DNA from: Paradesertivirga mongoliensis
Lineage (GTDB): Bacteria > Bacteroidota > Bacteroidia > Sphingobacteriales > Sphingobacteriaceae
DNA: 64,000 nucleotides
NCBI RefSeq assembly: GCF_024436395.1
Contig: NZ_JAFMZO010000002.1
Location: 868,001 to 932,000 of the forward strand
Reading direction: 5' to 3'
The translations under genes and the position numbers were made by a program. This document shows, in pieces, positions 37,201 through 45,534 of this stretch. The notes under the pieces are model-generated. The model did no database searches. It had not been told where the DNA came from and saw only the letters and a program-made list of their open reading frames with translations. Numbering within the stretch: the first letter of the stretch is position 1; every line of letters begins with the position of its first letter.

Positions 37201-37428
37201 TGAATAACCCGCCACAGTAATCCTTGCCCCCGGCACGGCTGCGCCTGAACTGGCGTCCAAAATGGTAATGTTAGCCCGGGGACCGCTTGTTGCCCGTGTT
37301 ATCGAAGCAACAGAGTCTGTTTGACTTTGGGTTAAAGAGTCTGTTTGCTGTGCGAATACCGAATAAGATCCGGTCAAGAAGAATCCTGCTAGCAACACCG
37401 TATTAACCGACTTTTTAAAAATTTGCAT
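34222..37428 (-). CDS. SusC/RagA-family TonB-linked outer-membrane protein
   Basis: TonB-dependent glycan importer of 1068 residues. A signal peptide (to about 27, VFAQ) and a low-complexity Ser/Thr/Gln-rich linker precede a carboxypeptidase-regulatory-like domain that is less standard than usual (ITILDASSGAAVPGARITVAGY). The plug has QGKLSGLNVVRRSG and the SusC signature PLIVVDGMIYNNDQ with KDAGAALYGTKGGNGVLFITT. A barrel with WSLNAMFTFSYGNDVYNGT and a C-terminal IGVKVGL follows. The SusD partner lies 13 bp downstream and a FAS1 lipoprotein 24 bp upstream. Confidence 0.93.
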   Translation of the reverse strand: MQIFKKSVNTVLLAGFFLTGSYSVFAQQTDSLTQSQTDSVASITRATSGPRANITILDASSGAAVPGARITVAGYSAAISDDRGKAMVSVPNLSSVISITAEGFQYKEIALKGKLDFIVKLHEDGFNTVYGDVTLPSGPISKTTTPFAVSAVRFNDPVSAGGKETPDTYLQGKLSGLNVVRRSGTPSIGANMFLRGVNSFYTSNQPLIVVDGMIYNNDQVGSLFSGFSNNSLENIDIKDIEDVSLVKDAGAALYGTKGGNGVLFITTRRPNSENTKIDFSSSAGFNSSIDRLPVMDAYSYRSYLAGVMQSSGQSNAQIYSAPYMRDSQVGNLEYYKYHMNTDWHNQVFNAGYNQNYHMNVSGGDNIAKYNLSLGYVNNAGAIKSTSLDRYFTRFNADFNLSRKFSASTNLSFSSSNHKLANQGQAFKTSATYLGVVKAPFLHPNVIGSLGEQSPNLADTDIFGVSNPAALIEDMDAVNTNYRVIAALKMNYNFSERLSLSSQFGVSYDKIRDRLFIPQRGVSADTTQKGLLLNTIGSNTNRLFALFNDTRFSYQKNFNNIHKVDASIGARLKQDKYEADLGVTYNSSTDDYRSLSSGSPNLREINGGIGDMRWLNTYANVDYSLFNRYLLSLNLAVDGSSRFGRDVRNALTINGNKLAVMPAVGAAWLVSSENFMANVNAVDLLKLRLSYGVVGNDDIGNYTARSYYVTQNLFGLQGYARGNVGNTALQWETIEKLNGGLDLALFNERLNLSVDIYRNNAKNLLMYDAVNPVTGFDFSVNNSGGIETNGVDLSLNSRILDRKFKWDMAITISSYRNKVTRLASNSFETNYGGATILTRVGSPVNLFYGYKSNGVYSSTAEANASGLTNRLPDESIVTLQGGDVRFVNMNGDAIIDSDDRVVIGNPNPDFTGMFGNSFNYRNWSLNAMFTFSYGNDVYNGTRNILESMSGYQNQLVSAENRWRADGHVTNTPRAALGDPAMNSRFSDRWIEDGSYLRMRNLALAYNFRIKSEYFKTLRVYGSADNLVTFSKYLGYDPEFSATTSVFHQGIDVGVEPQFRTIQIGVKVGL

Positions 37429-37452
37429 ATATATAAGTCTATTATTGGATAA

Positions 37453-38955
37453 TTAATTTACGACAGGAACCAGTTTGATATAATCAAATACAATGGAATT
37501 TAAGCCAGTAGTACTAGCGTCATTACTGACCATGAATACAAATTCATTGCGAAAATTGGAAAATGTATATTCTCCAAGATAAACATCATCATAAACCGGC
37601 TCAAACACCCGCGGATTTGATGGGGGATTAGTGACAATTTCCCTGGTTTCAACAAACTTATAAGGCAAGGCATCTGTCGCGTTGAATCTCTTAAAGGCCA
37701 CCCTTTGACGGAAATGTACAGGGGCAACCGCAGGGGGTATTGGCACCAAATCAAAATCTCTTACCGCCCTCCAATAAACCTTATACTTCACACTATTCAC
37801 ACGTCTCTCATATCTGAACCAGGCTAGCGCGGCGGCGAAATTGTCACCTCTAACCTGAGTGAATATAGAAACTCCATCAGGGTTCCTTCTTGAAGTAGTA
37901 AAGTTGAATCTGCCTGCATCATTTGTCACTTTAACCACCCTCTCGGATTCACCCTCAATTACAATGGTTTTCAGTTTGTTAGGAATTTTGTAATCAATGC
38001 GATTCATCACATGCACAATCCCGTTGCTTACGCGATGGCTTGATACAACTGCAGATTTATCAAGATGGAACTTAACTCCGTTAGTTGATGTAAGCGAGTC
38101 AGGTAAACTTTCTTTCGTATATATTCCCCTGAAAACCAAATCGCTAATAATAGCGCGGCGAGTCTCCCGTGTGGTTGAATCTGTTGTGCTTGTGCTATAA
38201 TACGGCTTCAACTTCACTTCTTCGGCTAAAAACGCTTCATTAGTTAATATCACATAAGTGCTCAAACTATCTTCGCGATCAATCCCTGTAAAATTGAGAT
38301 ATGAGTTAACAATAACGCTATCAGTCCCTTCCTTGTAGATAGGTTTACCTGATGGTTCATAACCTAGCAAAACGGCCGTTGCAGGATTAAACTGTTTTTC
38401 ATTCAACGACTCCACAAAATCTTTCTGCACGGTCGCGGTATTGTGATCTTTTAGAAATTCATAAATATTAGGCTTCCGTTCCATTCTCCCCGAGATAATA
38501 TGAAGAACTCCGTTAGCCACGTATTGATTAGGTTTCGTAATTGTTATTTCATCTATAGTATTAGCTGTAAAAATGAGGTTCTTTCCATTCAATGCGGTGA
38601 GGGTCAAAATGGGGTTTGGCGCATTGGTCAAATGAGAACTATTAGCAATGTGGTTGCCAATAAAAACGTCCAGCCTGGCTGAATCTGCAACGATCGCAGG
38701 ATCCAATGAAGCTAAGGCATCATTGGAAGGGGCCCAAACGGTAAAGTTAAGCGACGATGACAAAATCTGACCATAGCGCGACTTTGCGAGCAAATCGCTG
38801 AATACACTAAGCTCGGGCTCAGCAGCAATCTTTTGGGTCAAGGTTGTTTTTAATAAAGGATTAACTTCATTAACATCCTCCCATTTGTCCTTGCAACCGG
38901 TAATAATCAGGAAAAGAAAACAATATATAAAAATATATCCTTTGAGTTGGTTCAT
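37453..38955 (-). CDS. Fasciclin (FAS1) domain lipoprotein
   Basis: Probable outer-membrane lipoprotein of 500 residues with a lipobox at FLIITGC (Cys about 21). One clear FAS1 domain is at about 40-160 (LSVFSDLLAKSRYGQILSS, FTVWAPSNDALASL, NGVLHIISG) and a second, diverged one at about 160-330 (NGIVHVMNRI). The C-terminal third is beta-rich and carries a jelly-roll-like pattern ending FDYIKLVPV, suggestive of a carbohydrate-binding or DUF5108-like module. It lies between another FAS1 gene and a SusC gene in the operon. A surface glycan-binding role, like SusE/F in position, is inference. Confidence 0.8.
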   Translation of the reverse strand: MNQLKGYIFIYCFLFLIITGCKDKWEDVNEVNPLLKTTLTQKIAAEPELSVFSDLLAKSRYGQILSSSLNFTVWAPSNDALASLDPAIVADSARLDVFIGNHIANSSHLTNAPNPILTLTALNGKNLIFTANTIDEITITKPNQYVANGVLHIISGRMERKPNIYEFLKDHNTATVQKDFVESLNEKQFNPATAVLLGYEPSGKPIYKEGTDSVIVNSYLNFTGIDREDSLSTYVILTNEAFLAEEVKLKPYYSTSTTDSTTRETRRAIISDLVFRGIYTKESLPDSLTSTNGVKFHLDKSAVVSSHRVSNGIVHVMNRIDYKIPNKLKTIVIEGESERVVKVTNDAGRFNFTTSRRNPDGVSIFTQVRGDNFAAALAWFRYERRVNSVKYKVYWRAVRDFDLVPIPPAVAPVHFRQRVAFKRFNATDALPYKFVETREIVTNPPSNPRVFEPVYDDVYLGEYTFSNFRNEFVFMVSNDASTTGLNSIVFDYIKLVPVVN

Positions 38956-39019
38956 GTGTTCTGTATTAAAAAAAATCTGAAATTAGATCCGAAGTTACCT
39001 CCGGATCTAATTATATTAA

Positions 39020-40732
39020 TTAGTCGGGCTCGCCCTTTTGTTGAATACGTCCGTTTGCCCAGAAGCGAGGCCAAATTTGCTCTTGTCTTTCAGGAATAAA
39101 ATGAATCATATCCATGTAATAATTGTTATGATATGAGAAACCGCCAAGTTCCTGTCTTAGTATCTGCGTACCGCCTTCAGTTACTTCCACAACTCCTAAA
39201 AGGCGTCCCATTCCATCATTCATAGGGGTAGTAACCGGGCCCATGTAACGTTTCCAGCCGTTCTGTTCCCGCTGCTCATCGGTCCAGTCGTCTGTTTTAC
39301 TCTCGTCCCTCATATTCACCCCCCGGTTCAGCCTTACGCCGTTAAAATAGAACGTCATGGCGCCGTTCGATCCGGCTCTTAAATAGCACACCCACAATTT
39401 ATATCTTCCTGGAGCGAGATACGGCGTGTGATACTCTATATAATTTGCGCGGGCATTTCCGGTTCTAGGGTCGGCGAGTTGCGTACGCAATACATCACCC
39501 CTGAAACCTTTACTGCCCATCCAGTCGTACACCATGGCATAATCGTTCCACTTTAAATTAGCCATGGGTTTTGACTTTTTAAGATCCCAGGTTATATCGG
39601 CGCTTCCAAAGCCTGCCTGGGCTCTGAATTCAGGTTGGTCTGCAACATCCCAGTATAGGGCTTGCGCAGGGCGGAAAACAATTTTATAGTGTTGGTTCAC
39701 AGCATGAACAACCCCGTTTCTGGCCGACAGGTCACCTGTCTCACGAAGCACCGGAGCACCTGGATGTACCACACCATTTATGGTTACTTCATCGATAACT
39801 ATCTCTGTCTTACTTTTAGTTTTAGTATTTATACCTTTTACAGCAAGGGTAGGTAAGCGCACGGGATTTACAATATCCACAAAATAATGTGCCCCTTTTG
39901 TGATATGATAGGCAACATAAAGATTTAAGCTATCGGCGGGATCAAGAGGATTACCAGGTTTTGAAGGATCCTCAAACTTTGAATATCTTTGAACTAAATC
40001 GTCTAAATTATTAAAGCCAGCAGTCTTGAGCGCTTCATCCGTTTCAGCAAAAACTGTTAGATACTGCTCTGAAGCTTCGGGATTAGTTTTTGGATTTTTG
40101 TTTAACCTCTCAAAATAGCCTGTCAGTTTAAGTGCCGCAGTAAAGATGCTGTATTTAGGATCGGCCTCCAGAGTTTGTGCCACAGTAAGCGGCGCAGGCT
40201 TCATCACCTTGTCAATCACGTGAATAACACCGTTACCTACGCTAATATTCCCTGTAACCAGTTTTGCCTGTTTATCAATTTGGATACTCGATGCACCATT
40301 TACACTCACGGCCCCGGTAACCAGATATTGACCGTACATTGTGGCATTCCGAAGCTTACCATCAGTAAAATCCGGTGTTTTGATAGAATCAGGGACTACG
40401 TGAAATGTAACGATATCCAAAAGCTCTTCTTTGCTCATCTGCTCTACTGAAGATAAGCCCTTCTCGTTTAAAAATGCCTTAACAGCGTCGTTAGTAGGCA
40501 AAAACAAGGTATAAGCGCCATAAGCCTGGAGAAAGCTGCTGGTTTCGGAGAGCTCTAAAACCTTTCTGAACTCCGAAAACTGGTCCGGATACTTATCCAG
40601 ATAGCCGGTGATATTAACATCATTTGAAGTGAGGTCTACTATAGAGGCCTTCTTACAACCGACTGCGATCATCATCATTATCCCTAATAAAAGGGCGATG
40701 AAGGGGTTTGAAATTAGTTTTTGGGTTTTCAT
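39020..40732 (-). CDS. Fasciclin (FAS1) domain lipoprotein
   Basis: Lipoprotein of 570 residues with signal peptide and lipobox MMIAVGC (Cys about 26). Two FAS1 domains: about 35-170 (FSEFRKVLELSETSSFLQAYGAYTLFLPTNDAV, NGVIHVIDKV) and about 175-350 (YSIFTAALKLTGYFERL, NGVVHAVNQHY). The C-terminal part (about 370-560) is a beta-sandwich-like module (APGRYKLWVCYLRAGSNGAMTFYFNG; HNNYYMDMIHFIPE) of the carbohydrate-binding type. It lies 10 bp after a SusD gene and 64 bp before the next FAS1 gene. It resembles the 37453 protein in architecture, so the pair may have arisen by duplication. Confidence 0.82.
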   Translation of the reverse strand: MKTQKLISNPFIALLLGIMMMIAVGCKKASIVDLTSNDVNITGYLDKYPDQFSEFRKVLELSETSSFLQAYGAYTLFLPTNDAVKAFLNEKGLSSVEQMSKEELLDIVTFHVVPDSIKTPDFTDGKLRNATMYGQYLVTGAVSVNGASSIQIDKQAKLVTGNISVGNGVIHVIDKVMKPAPLTVAQTLEADPKYSIFTAALKLTGYFERLNKNPKTNPEASEQYLTVFAETDEALKTAGFNNLDDLVQRYSKFEDPSKPGNPLDPADSLNLYVAYHITKGAHYFVDIVNPVRLPTLAVKGINTKTKSKTEIVIDEVTINGVVHPGAPVLRETGDLSARNGVVHAVNQHYKIVFRPAQALYWDVADQPEFRAQAGFGSADITWDLKKSKPMANLKWNDYAMVYDWMGSKGFRGDVLRTQLADPRTGNARANYIEYHTPYLAPGRYKLWVCYLRAGSNGAMTFYFNGVRLNRGVNMRDESKTDDWTDEQREQNGWKRYMGPVTTPMNDGMGRLLGVVEVTEGGTQILRQELGGFSYHNNYYMDMIHFIPERQEQIWPRFWANGRIQQKGEPD

Positions 40733-40742
40733 ATCCTAAAAT

Positions 40743-42239
40743 TTATTTGTAAAACGGATTTTGAACTAAGTTTTTATTTGCCTGCATATCCCTGAAAGGA
40801 ACCGGGAGATAATGACTGTTGGTGTCACTGAGTTTTATAGCCACACTCTGGCTCAGATTACTTGGCACGTTTAAGGTAGCCCTGGCTATCAACAGATCGA
40901 GATTTTCGTAATCATTCCGTTTGGCAAACCTCAATAGGTCAAACCACCTCTTACCCTCAAAAGCAAATTCACGCCCTCTTTCATCAAATACGTATTGTGC
41001 AAGGCTTGATGAATTATTTAGATCAGGATCTTGCTTAGTTACGTCTAAAGCACGTGCCCGATCTCTCACCTGGTCGATTAAATCCATAACCGCCTGACCG
41101 TTACCAGGTATGTAAGCGAGAGCCTCGGCCTTCATCAACAGCACATCCGCATACCTGTAAATGTTATACTTCGCAATAGACTGGTTGGCCTCTCTCGGAT
41201 CTTTGTCGTTTTTACCGGTATACTTCCAGATAGACAGGTCTGTAGCATGAAAAGATACACCTTCTGCCCTGAGATCTTTCGCCTCCGGATCATTAATATC
41301 CTTTTTGAAAATCTCATCCAGAGCCGCTGTACTGGCAGTTAAGGGCTTTGCGGCAGCCTGAAACATACTATAGAATGGATTTGGCCTTTCAACAGTGTAT
41401 TGAAAGGCAAAAATGGTCTCGTCAGAATTACCTTCAAAGTATAAATCGTTGAAGAAAGTAGCGCCATCACCCGGAACTAACCTGAATCTTCCAGACTCAA
41501 TTACTTTGTTACATGCCTGCAGGGCTTCTTCATATCGATCAAGCCATAGATACACATCTGCCTGAATAGCGAAGACTGCAAATTTCGTTATCCGCCCCTT
41601 GTCAAATGAAGGATTTGCAACAAACGTTTCAACTGCGTGCTCTTCAGCAAACTTAAGATCCTCTAATATCTGGGCCGCAACCTCGTCAGGACCACTCTTT
41701 GGAAGACTCATTACCTGTGTATCTTCTGATACACCTTGCAACTGCAGGGGCACATCGCGGTACGATCTAAGCAGATAAAAATATAACAGCGCTCTTATTG
41801 CCTTAACTTCCGCCACCGATTCATTCACTTCCTTCATACTAACTGTCGGATCATTTTGAGACACACCAGCAGCGTTGTCAATCACCTGGTTACAGTTGTT
41901 AATCACCCGGTAAATACCAGACCAATCTGCAATTGAATTGGTGGGTAAAAGATTTCCGTTACCTAGTTGAATTTCATCATTACTTGGCTTACCTGGAACC
42001 TGAGCAACCATTACAAGGTCGGCCCTCAACTCACCCCAGCGAAACAACTGGCTCACAATATTATTGTCAACCAAAGAGATATAGGTGCCTGTCACTGCAC
42101 TTTGCAGTTGTTCTTTAGTCTTCCAGAATTCCTGCTTTATGAGCCCGTCCTGTGGCTTCACATCCAGCCACTTCTGACAGGATGCAGAGGATACCACTAT
42201 TAAAGCAAGTAATATTCTATATATGATATTTTTATACAT
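40743..42239 (-). CDS. RagB/SusD-family lipoprotein
   Basis: Surface glycan-binding lipoprotein of 498 residues, the usual SusD length. The lipobox is at VVSSASC (Cys about 21), followed directly by QKWLDVKPQDGLIKQEFWKTKEQLQSAVTGTY, the classic SusD start. The central YNIYRYADVLLMKAEALAYIPG and C-terminal FDERGREFAFEGKRWFDLLRFAKR are textbook, and it ends NKNLVQNPFYK. It pairs with the SusC gene 16 bp upstream. Confidence 0.95.
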   Translation of the reverse strand: MYKNIIYRILLALIVVSSASCQKWLDVKPQDGLIKQEFWKTKEQLQSAVTGTYISLVDNNIVSQLFRWGELRADLVMVAQVPGKPSNDEIQLGNGNLLPTNSIADWSGIYRVINNCNQVIDNAAGVSQNDPTVSMKEVNESVAEVKAIRALLYFYLLRSYRDVPLQLQGVSEDTQVMSLPKSGPDEVAAQILEDLKFAEEHAVETFVANPSFDKGRITKFAVFAIQADVYLWLDRYEEALQACNKVIESGRFRLVPGDGATFFNDLYFEGNSDETIFAFQYTVERPNPFYSMFQAAAKPLTASTAALDEIFKKDINDPEAKDLRAEGVSFHATDLSIWKYTGKNDKDPREANQSIAKYNIYRYADVLLMKAEALAYIPGNGQAVMDLIDQVRDRARALDVTKQDPDLNNSSSLAQYVFDERGREFAFEGKRWFDLLRFAKRNDYENLDLLIARATLNVPSNLSQSVAIKLSDTNSHYLPVPFRDMQANKNLVQNPFYK

Positions 42240-42255
42240 GGTTACTATTAATTAA

Positions 42256-45200
42256 TTAAAACCCTAAATTTAAGCCCAGAACAAAAGTTCTTGCTGGTGG
42301 AGTAACTGCATTATCTGTTGGGTAATCAAAAGGACCTGTAACAGGTCTTGAACCAACATCAGGATTTTGCCCTGTATACTTTGTCCATGTGTAAACGTTT
42401 TCTACAGTTGCGTAAGCACTTGCTCTTTTCAGACGTATCTTATCGACGATCTTTTGATTAAGAGTATAATTCAAAGTTACCTGACGCAAGCGAACAAAGC
42501 CCGCATCCTCAACGAAACGGTCAGAACCAAGCCAGTTAAAACCGGCATTCAGCAAAGAACGAGGCATATCTGTAACATCACCGGGATTTCTCCATCGGCG
42601 CAGAACAGCAGTACTTTGATTGGCATATGAATGCATATTGACAGTATTCATCTTAGCCTCATTAACCAACTGGAAACCTAAGCGGTAGGTAAAGAAAGTG
42701 GTCAGGGTCAATTTTCCTTTATACCCAATTCTTTGCCCAAAGCCTCCCGTTATCTTAGGAACTCCATTTCCCAGGTACACCTGATCCATATGGTTTATGT
42801 TTCCATCATTATTAACGTCCACATAAGCAACATCTCCGGGCTGAAATACATAATCTGTTGATGGATAGTTGAAGCGCATGTATATAGTCTCTCCGGCTGG
42901 TGACACAATCGGCTTACCATGCACATCTCTAGCAATGGTAGCATCAACATCTTTATAAACACCTCTGGTTTTAAACCCGTAAAACGAACCGTACGGATTG
43001 CCTAGTTGAAGGAAGGTTTTGTACTGTCCATTACCTTGAGACGATGCGTTACCGTTATCCCTGGGGTAAAACTCAGATATTTCGTTAATTACATTTTTGT
43101 TGCTGGCAAAGTTGAAATCGAAATTCACATTCCAGGTTCTTGATTTTATAGGATTTGTTTGCAACAACAACTCAAAGCCACTGTTCGTCATCTTGCCATT
43201 ATTGCCCGACACAGTGCTGAAGCCTGATGTACTTGGAATCGCTAGACCGTTAAGAAACATGTCATGGGTAATGTTATTGTACGCATCAGCAGCAACCTTA
43301 ATCCTGCTCTTGAATAACCACAAATCGAAGCCGACGTTCAGGCCGTTTGTGCGTTCAGGGCGTAGCGAGGTAATCTGAAGGTTAGAATTTAATACACCAG
43401 CTACCCCCATATATGCTCCGGCATAGTTCATGGTTGATGTCGGACGATAAATACTGAAAAAACTTCCGCTAGGCGGGTTTCCGGAAGAACCGTAACTTAC
43501 GCGGAAGCTGATGTCGTCAATCCAGTTATAATCAAGATTCTTGATGAACTTCTCATCCGAAACATGCCATTTAGCTGATAAAGAAGGATATGTTGTAAAC
43601 CGATGTTTCGGACTGATACGGGAATCACCGTCGGTTCTAAAACCCAGATTAAAATCATAGCGCTTCAATAGCGTATAAGCTGCGGAAAAATATGCTCCCA
43701 CATCCTTGGTTACGCCCATTGATCCCTGCAAGGAATTGTTCAGATTTGTGCGGCCTCCGTTCGTTGGGTCCTGAAATAGCAGAGACGCAGTATTTGATAC
43801 GGTCATCGAGCTGGAGATATTGTCATTTTTTCTGGCCTGAAGGGAGGAAAACAACGTCAACGCATGATTCTCGCTTTTAAATTTAGGTGAATAGGTAAGA
43901 TTGAACTGTCCGTAGGTATTAAATTGATCCCCGTCAGAATCGGAAGCCCGGTTAACAACGTCTTCGGTGAAAGGTCTTCCAGTGGCTATCTGGGGTAAAA
44001 AATTATTTGTTTTAGTGTTATTAATATCAAAACGAACCTGCATTGTTGCCAGCAAGGCAGGAGTTATATTATAATTAAGCCTAAATGACGGAACGAGACG
44101 CTCTCCAATAGATTTACTGCTGGCGGCTTCCGCCATGGCGAGTGGATTAAAAGTGTTTGGGTACTGCCCCTCGATATTCCTTTCCGGTGAAAAATACCTG
44201 GAAGTCAGGTTTCCGAATTCGTCATACAGATAAGGGCTCATGTTAGGCATCTTGGTATACGCTTCCCCTCGAGGATTTGTATAATTCATCAGGGTATTGG
44301 TATGGGAGTAAGAAAAATCAGAGCTGAAGCGAATTTTACTAGAAACATTATAATCCAGGTTCACCCGCGTTCTGATCAAATTGGCGCCGGTACCAATTGT
44401 GGTACCTTGCTGATCCGAATATCCTACAGAAACGCGGTATTGGGCTTTTTCCCCCCCACCGCTTAAACTAACATCGTGCTGGTGAGAATAAGCCACTTGG
44501 GTAATTGTCCCCAGCCAGTCTGTATTCCGGGAATAATTATAAAAATATGCCGGCTCGTAAGGATCATACGAAAACTCCTTGTTAGTTGTCAGATTCATCG
44601 GGATACCTGTTGCATTTCGAACCATCTCTGGTATGAGCACCGAATACTCGTCGCCTGTCAAAAGCGGAAAAGTAGGCGGCTGCTTCTGCATCGTTCCTCT
44701 GAAGGTATAACCAACCTGAGGTTTACTAAATGCTCCCCTCTTGGTTGTGATTACCAACACTCCGTTAGCCGCTCTTGAACCCCACATCGCTGTCGAAGCT
44801 GCGTCTCTCAACACAGTAATGGTGTTGATGTCCTGAGGCGATATACTCAGAAGTTGTGCAAACCCCTGCTCGTCAGCATTTCCGAAGTTAAAATCAGATG
44901 GGATAGTAGTTTCAAACGGCATACCATCTACTACGATTAAAGGATTGGTATTTCCGTTCAGGGTAGAAGTACCCCTGATCCGGATAGACATACCAGCACC
45001 GGGGTCTCCGGATAAAGTACCAATGTCAACACCCGGCATCCTTCCCTGAAGGGCCTGATCAATCGATTGAGCTGAAAGTTCTTCAAGATCCTTTGCGTTT
45101 ATGGTGGTCGTAGCCATCGTATTGTGTTTAGGATCAATGTTCAAAAGGCCGTTATTGAATGTCCGGGCACCTTGAATAACCACCTCAGTAAGTTGACGTG

Positions 45201-45510
45201 ACGATGGTTTCAACGATACATTAATCACAGTCCGGCTATTGATAGCTACGGTAAGAGGCTGATAGCCAAGACTCGAAAACTTTAACCGGTTTGAAGGCGA
45301 TATATTTTTTATTGCGAAATTCCCGTCAATATCTGTTACGAAGGAAGATACAGTCCGTCCGTCTTTATCAATCTCCACAACTGATGCACCTATCACAGAC
45401 TCCTTATCTTTTTCATCAATTACTTTCCCCCGAATGGTGGTCTGGGCCATAGCAATTGTGCTGCTCAGCACAAAGGCGAGGAAGAAAAACCAATTTCTAC
45501 AAATTTTCAT
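42256..45510 (-). CDS. SusC/RagA-family TonB-linked outer-membrane protein
   Basis: TonB-dependent importer of 1084 residues. It has a signal peptide (to about 22), a carboxypeptidase-D-like domain (TTIRGKVIDEKDKESVIGASV) and a linker. The plug carries QGRMPGVDI, RIRGTSTLNGNTNPLIVVDGMPFE and RDAASTAMWGSRAANGVLVITTKRG. A 22-strand-type barrel follows, ending RTFVLGLNLGF. It is the first SusC of the operon, 24 bp after the large FAS1 gene and 16 bp before its SusD. Confidence 0.95.
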   Translation of the reverse strand: MKICRNWFFFLAFVLSSTIAMAQTTIRGKVIDEKDKESVIGASVVEIDKDGRTVSSFVTDIDGNFAIKNISPSNRLKFSSLGYQPLTVAINSRTVINVSLKPSSRQLTEVVIQGARTFNNGLLNIDPKHNTMATTTINAKDLEELSAQSIDQALQGRMPGVDIGTLSGDPGAGMSIRIRGTSTLNGNTNPLIVVDGMPFETTIPSDFNFGNADEQGFAQLLSISPQDINTITVLRDAASTAMWGSRAANGVLVITTKRGAFSKPQVGYTFRGTMQKQPPTFPLLTGDEYSVLIPEMVRNATGIPMNLTTNKEFSYDPYEPAYFYNYSRNTDWLGTITQVAYSHQHDVSLSGGGEKAQYRVSVGYSDQQGTTIGTGANLIRTRVNLDYNVSSKIRFSSDFSYSHTNTLMNYTNPRGEAYTKMPNMSPYLYDEFGNLTSRYFSPERNIEGQYPNTFNPLAMAEAASSKSIGERLVPSFRLNYNITPALLATMQVRFDINNTKTNNFLPQIATGRPFTEDVVNRASDSDGDQFNTYGQFNLTYSPKFKSENHALTLFSSLQARKNDNISSSMTVSNTASLLFQDPTNGGRTNLNNSLQGSMGVTKDVGAYFSAAYTLLKRYDFNLGFRTDGDSRISPKHRFTTYPSLSAKWHVSDEKFIKNLDYNWIDDISFRVSYGSSGNPPSGSFFSIYRPTSTMNYAGAYMGVAGVLNSNLQITSLRPERTNGLNVGFDLWLFKSRIKVAADAYNNITHDMFLNGLAIPSTSGFSTVSGNNGKMTNSGFELLLQTNPIKSRTWNVNFDFNFASNKNVINEISEFYPRDNGNASSQGNGQYKTFLQLGNPYGSFYGFKTRGVYKDVDATIARDVHGKPIVSPAGETIYMRFNYPSTDYVFQPGDVAYVDVNNDGNINHMDQVYLGNGVPKITGGFGQRIGYKGKLTLTTFFTYRLGFQLVNEAKMNTVNMHSYANQSTAVLRRWRNPGDVTDMPRSLLNAGFNWLGSDRFVEDAGFVRLRQVTLNYTLNQKIVDKIRLKRASAYATVENVYTWTKYTGQNPDVGSRPVTGPFDYPTDNAVTPPARTFVLGLNLGF

Positions 45511-45534
45511 TTTTTATACGTTTACTTCGTTCGT

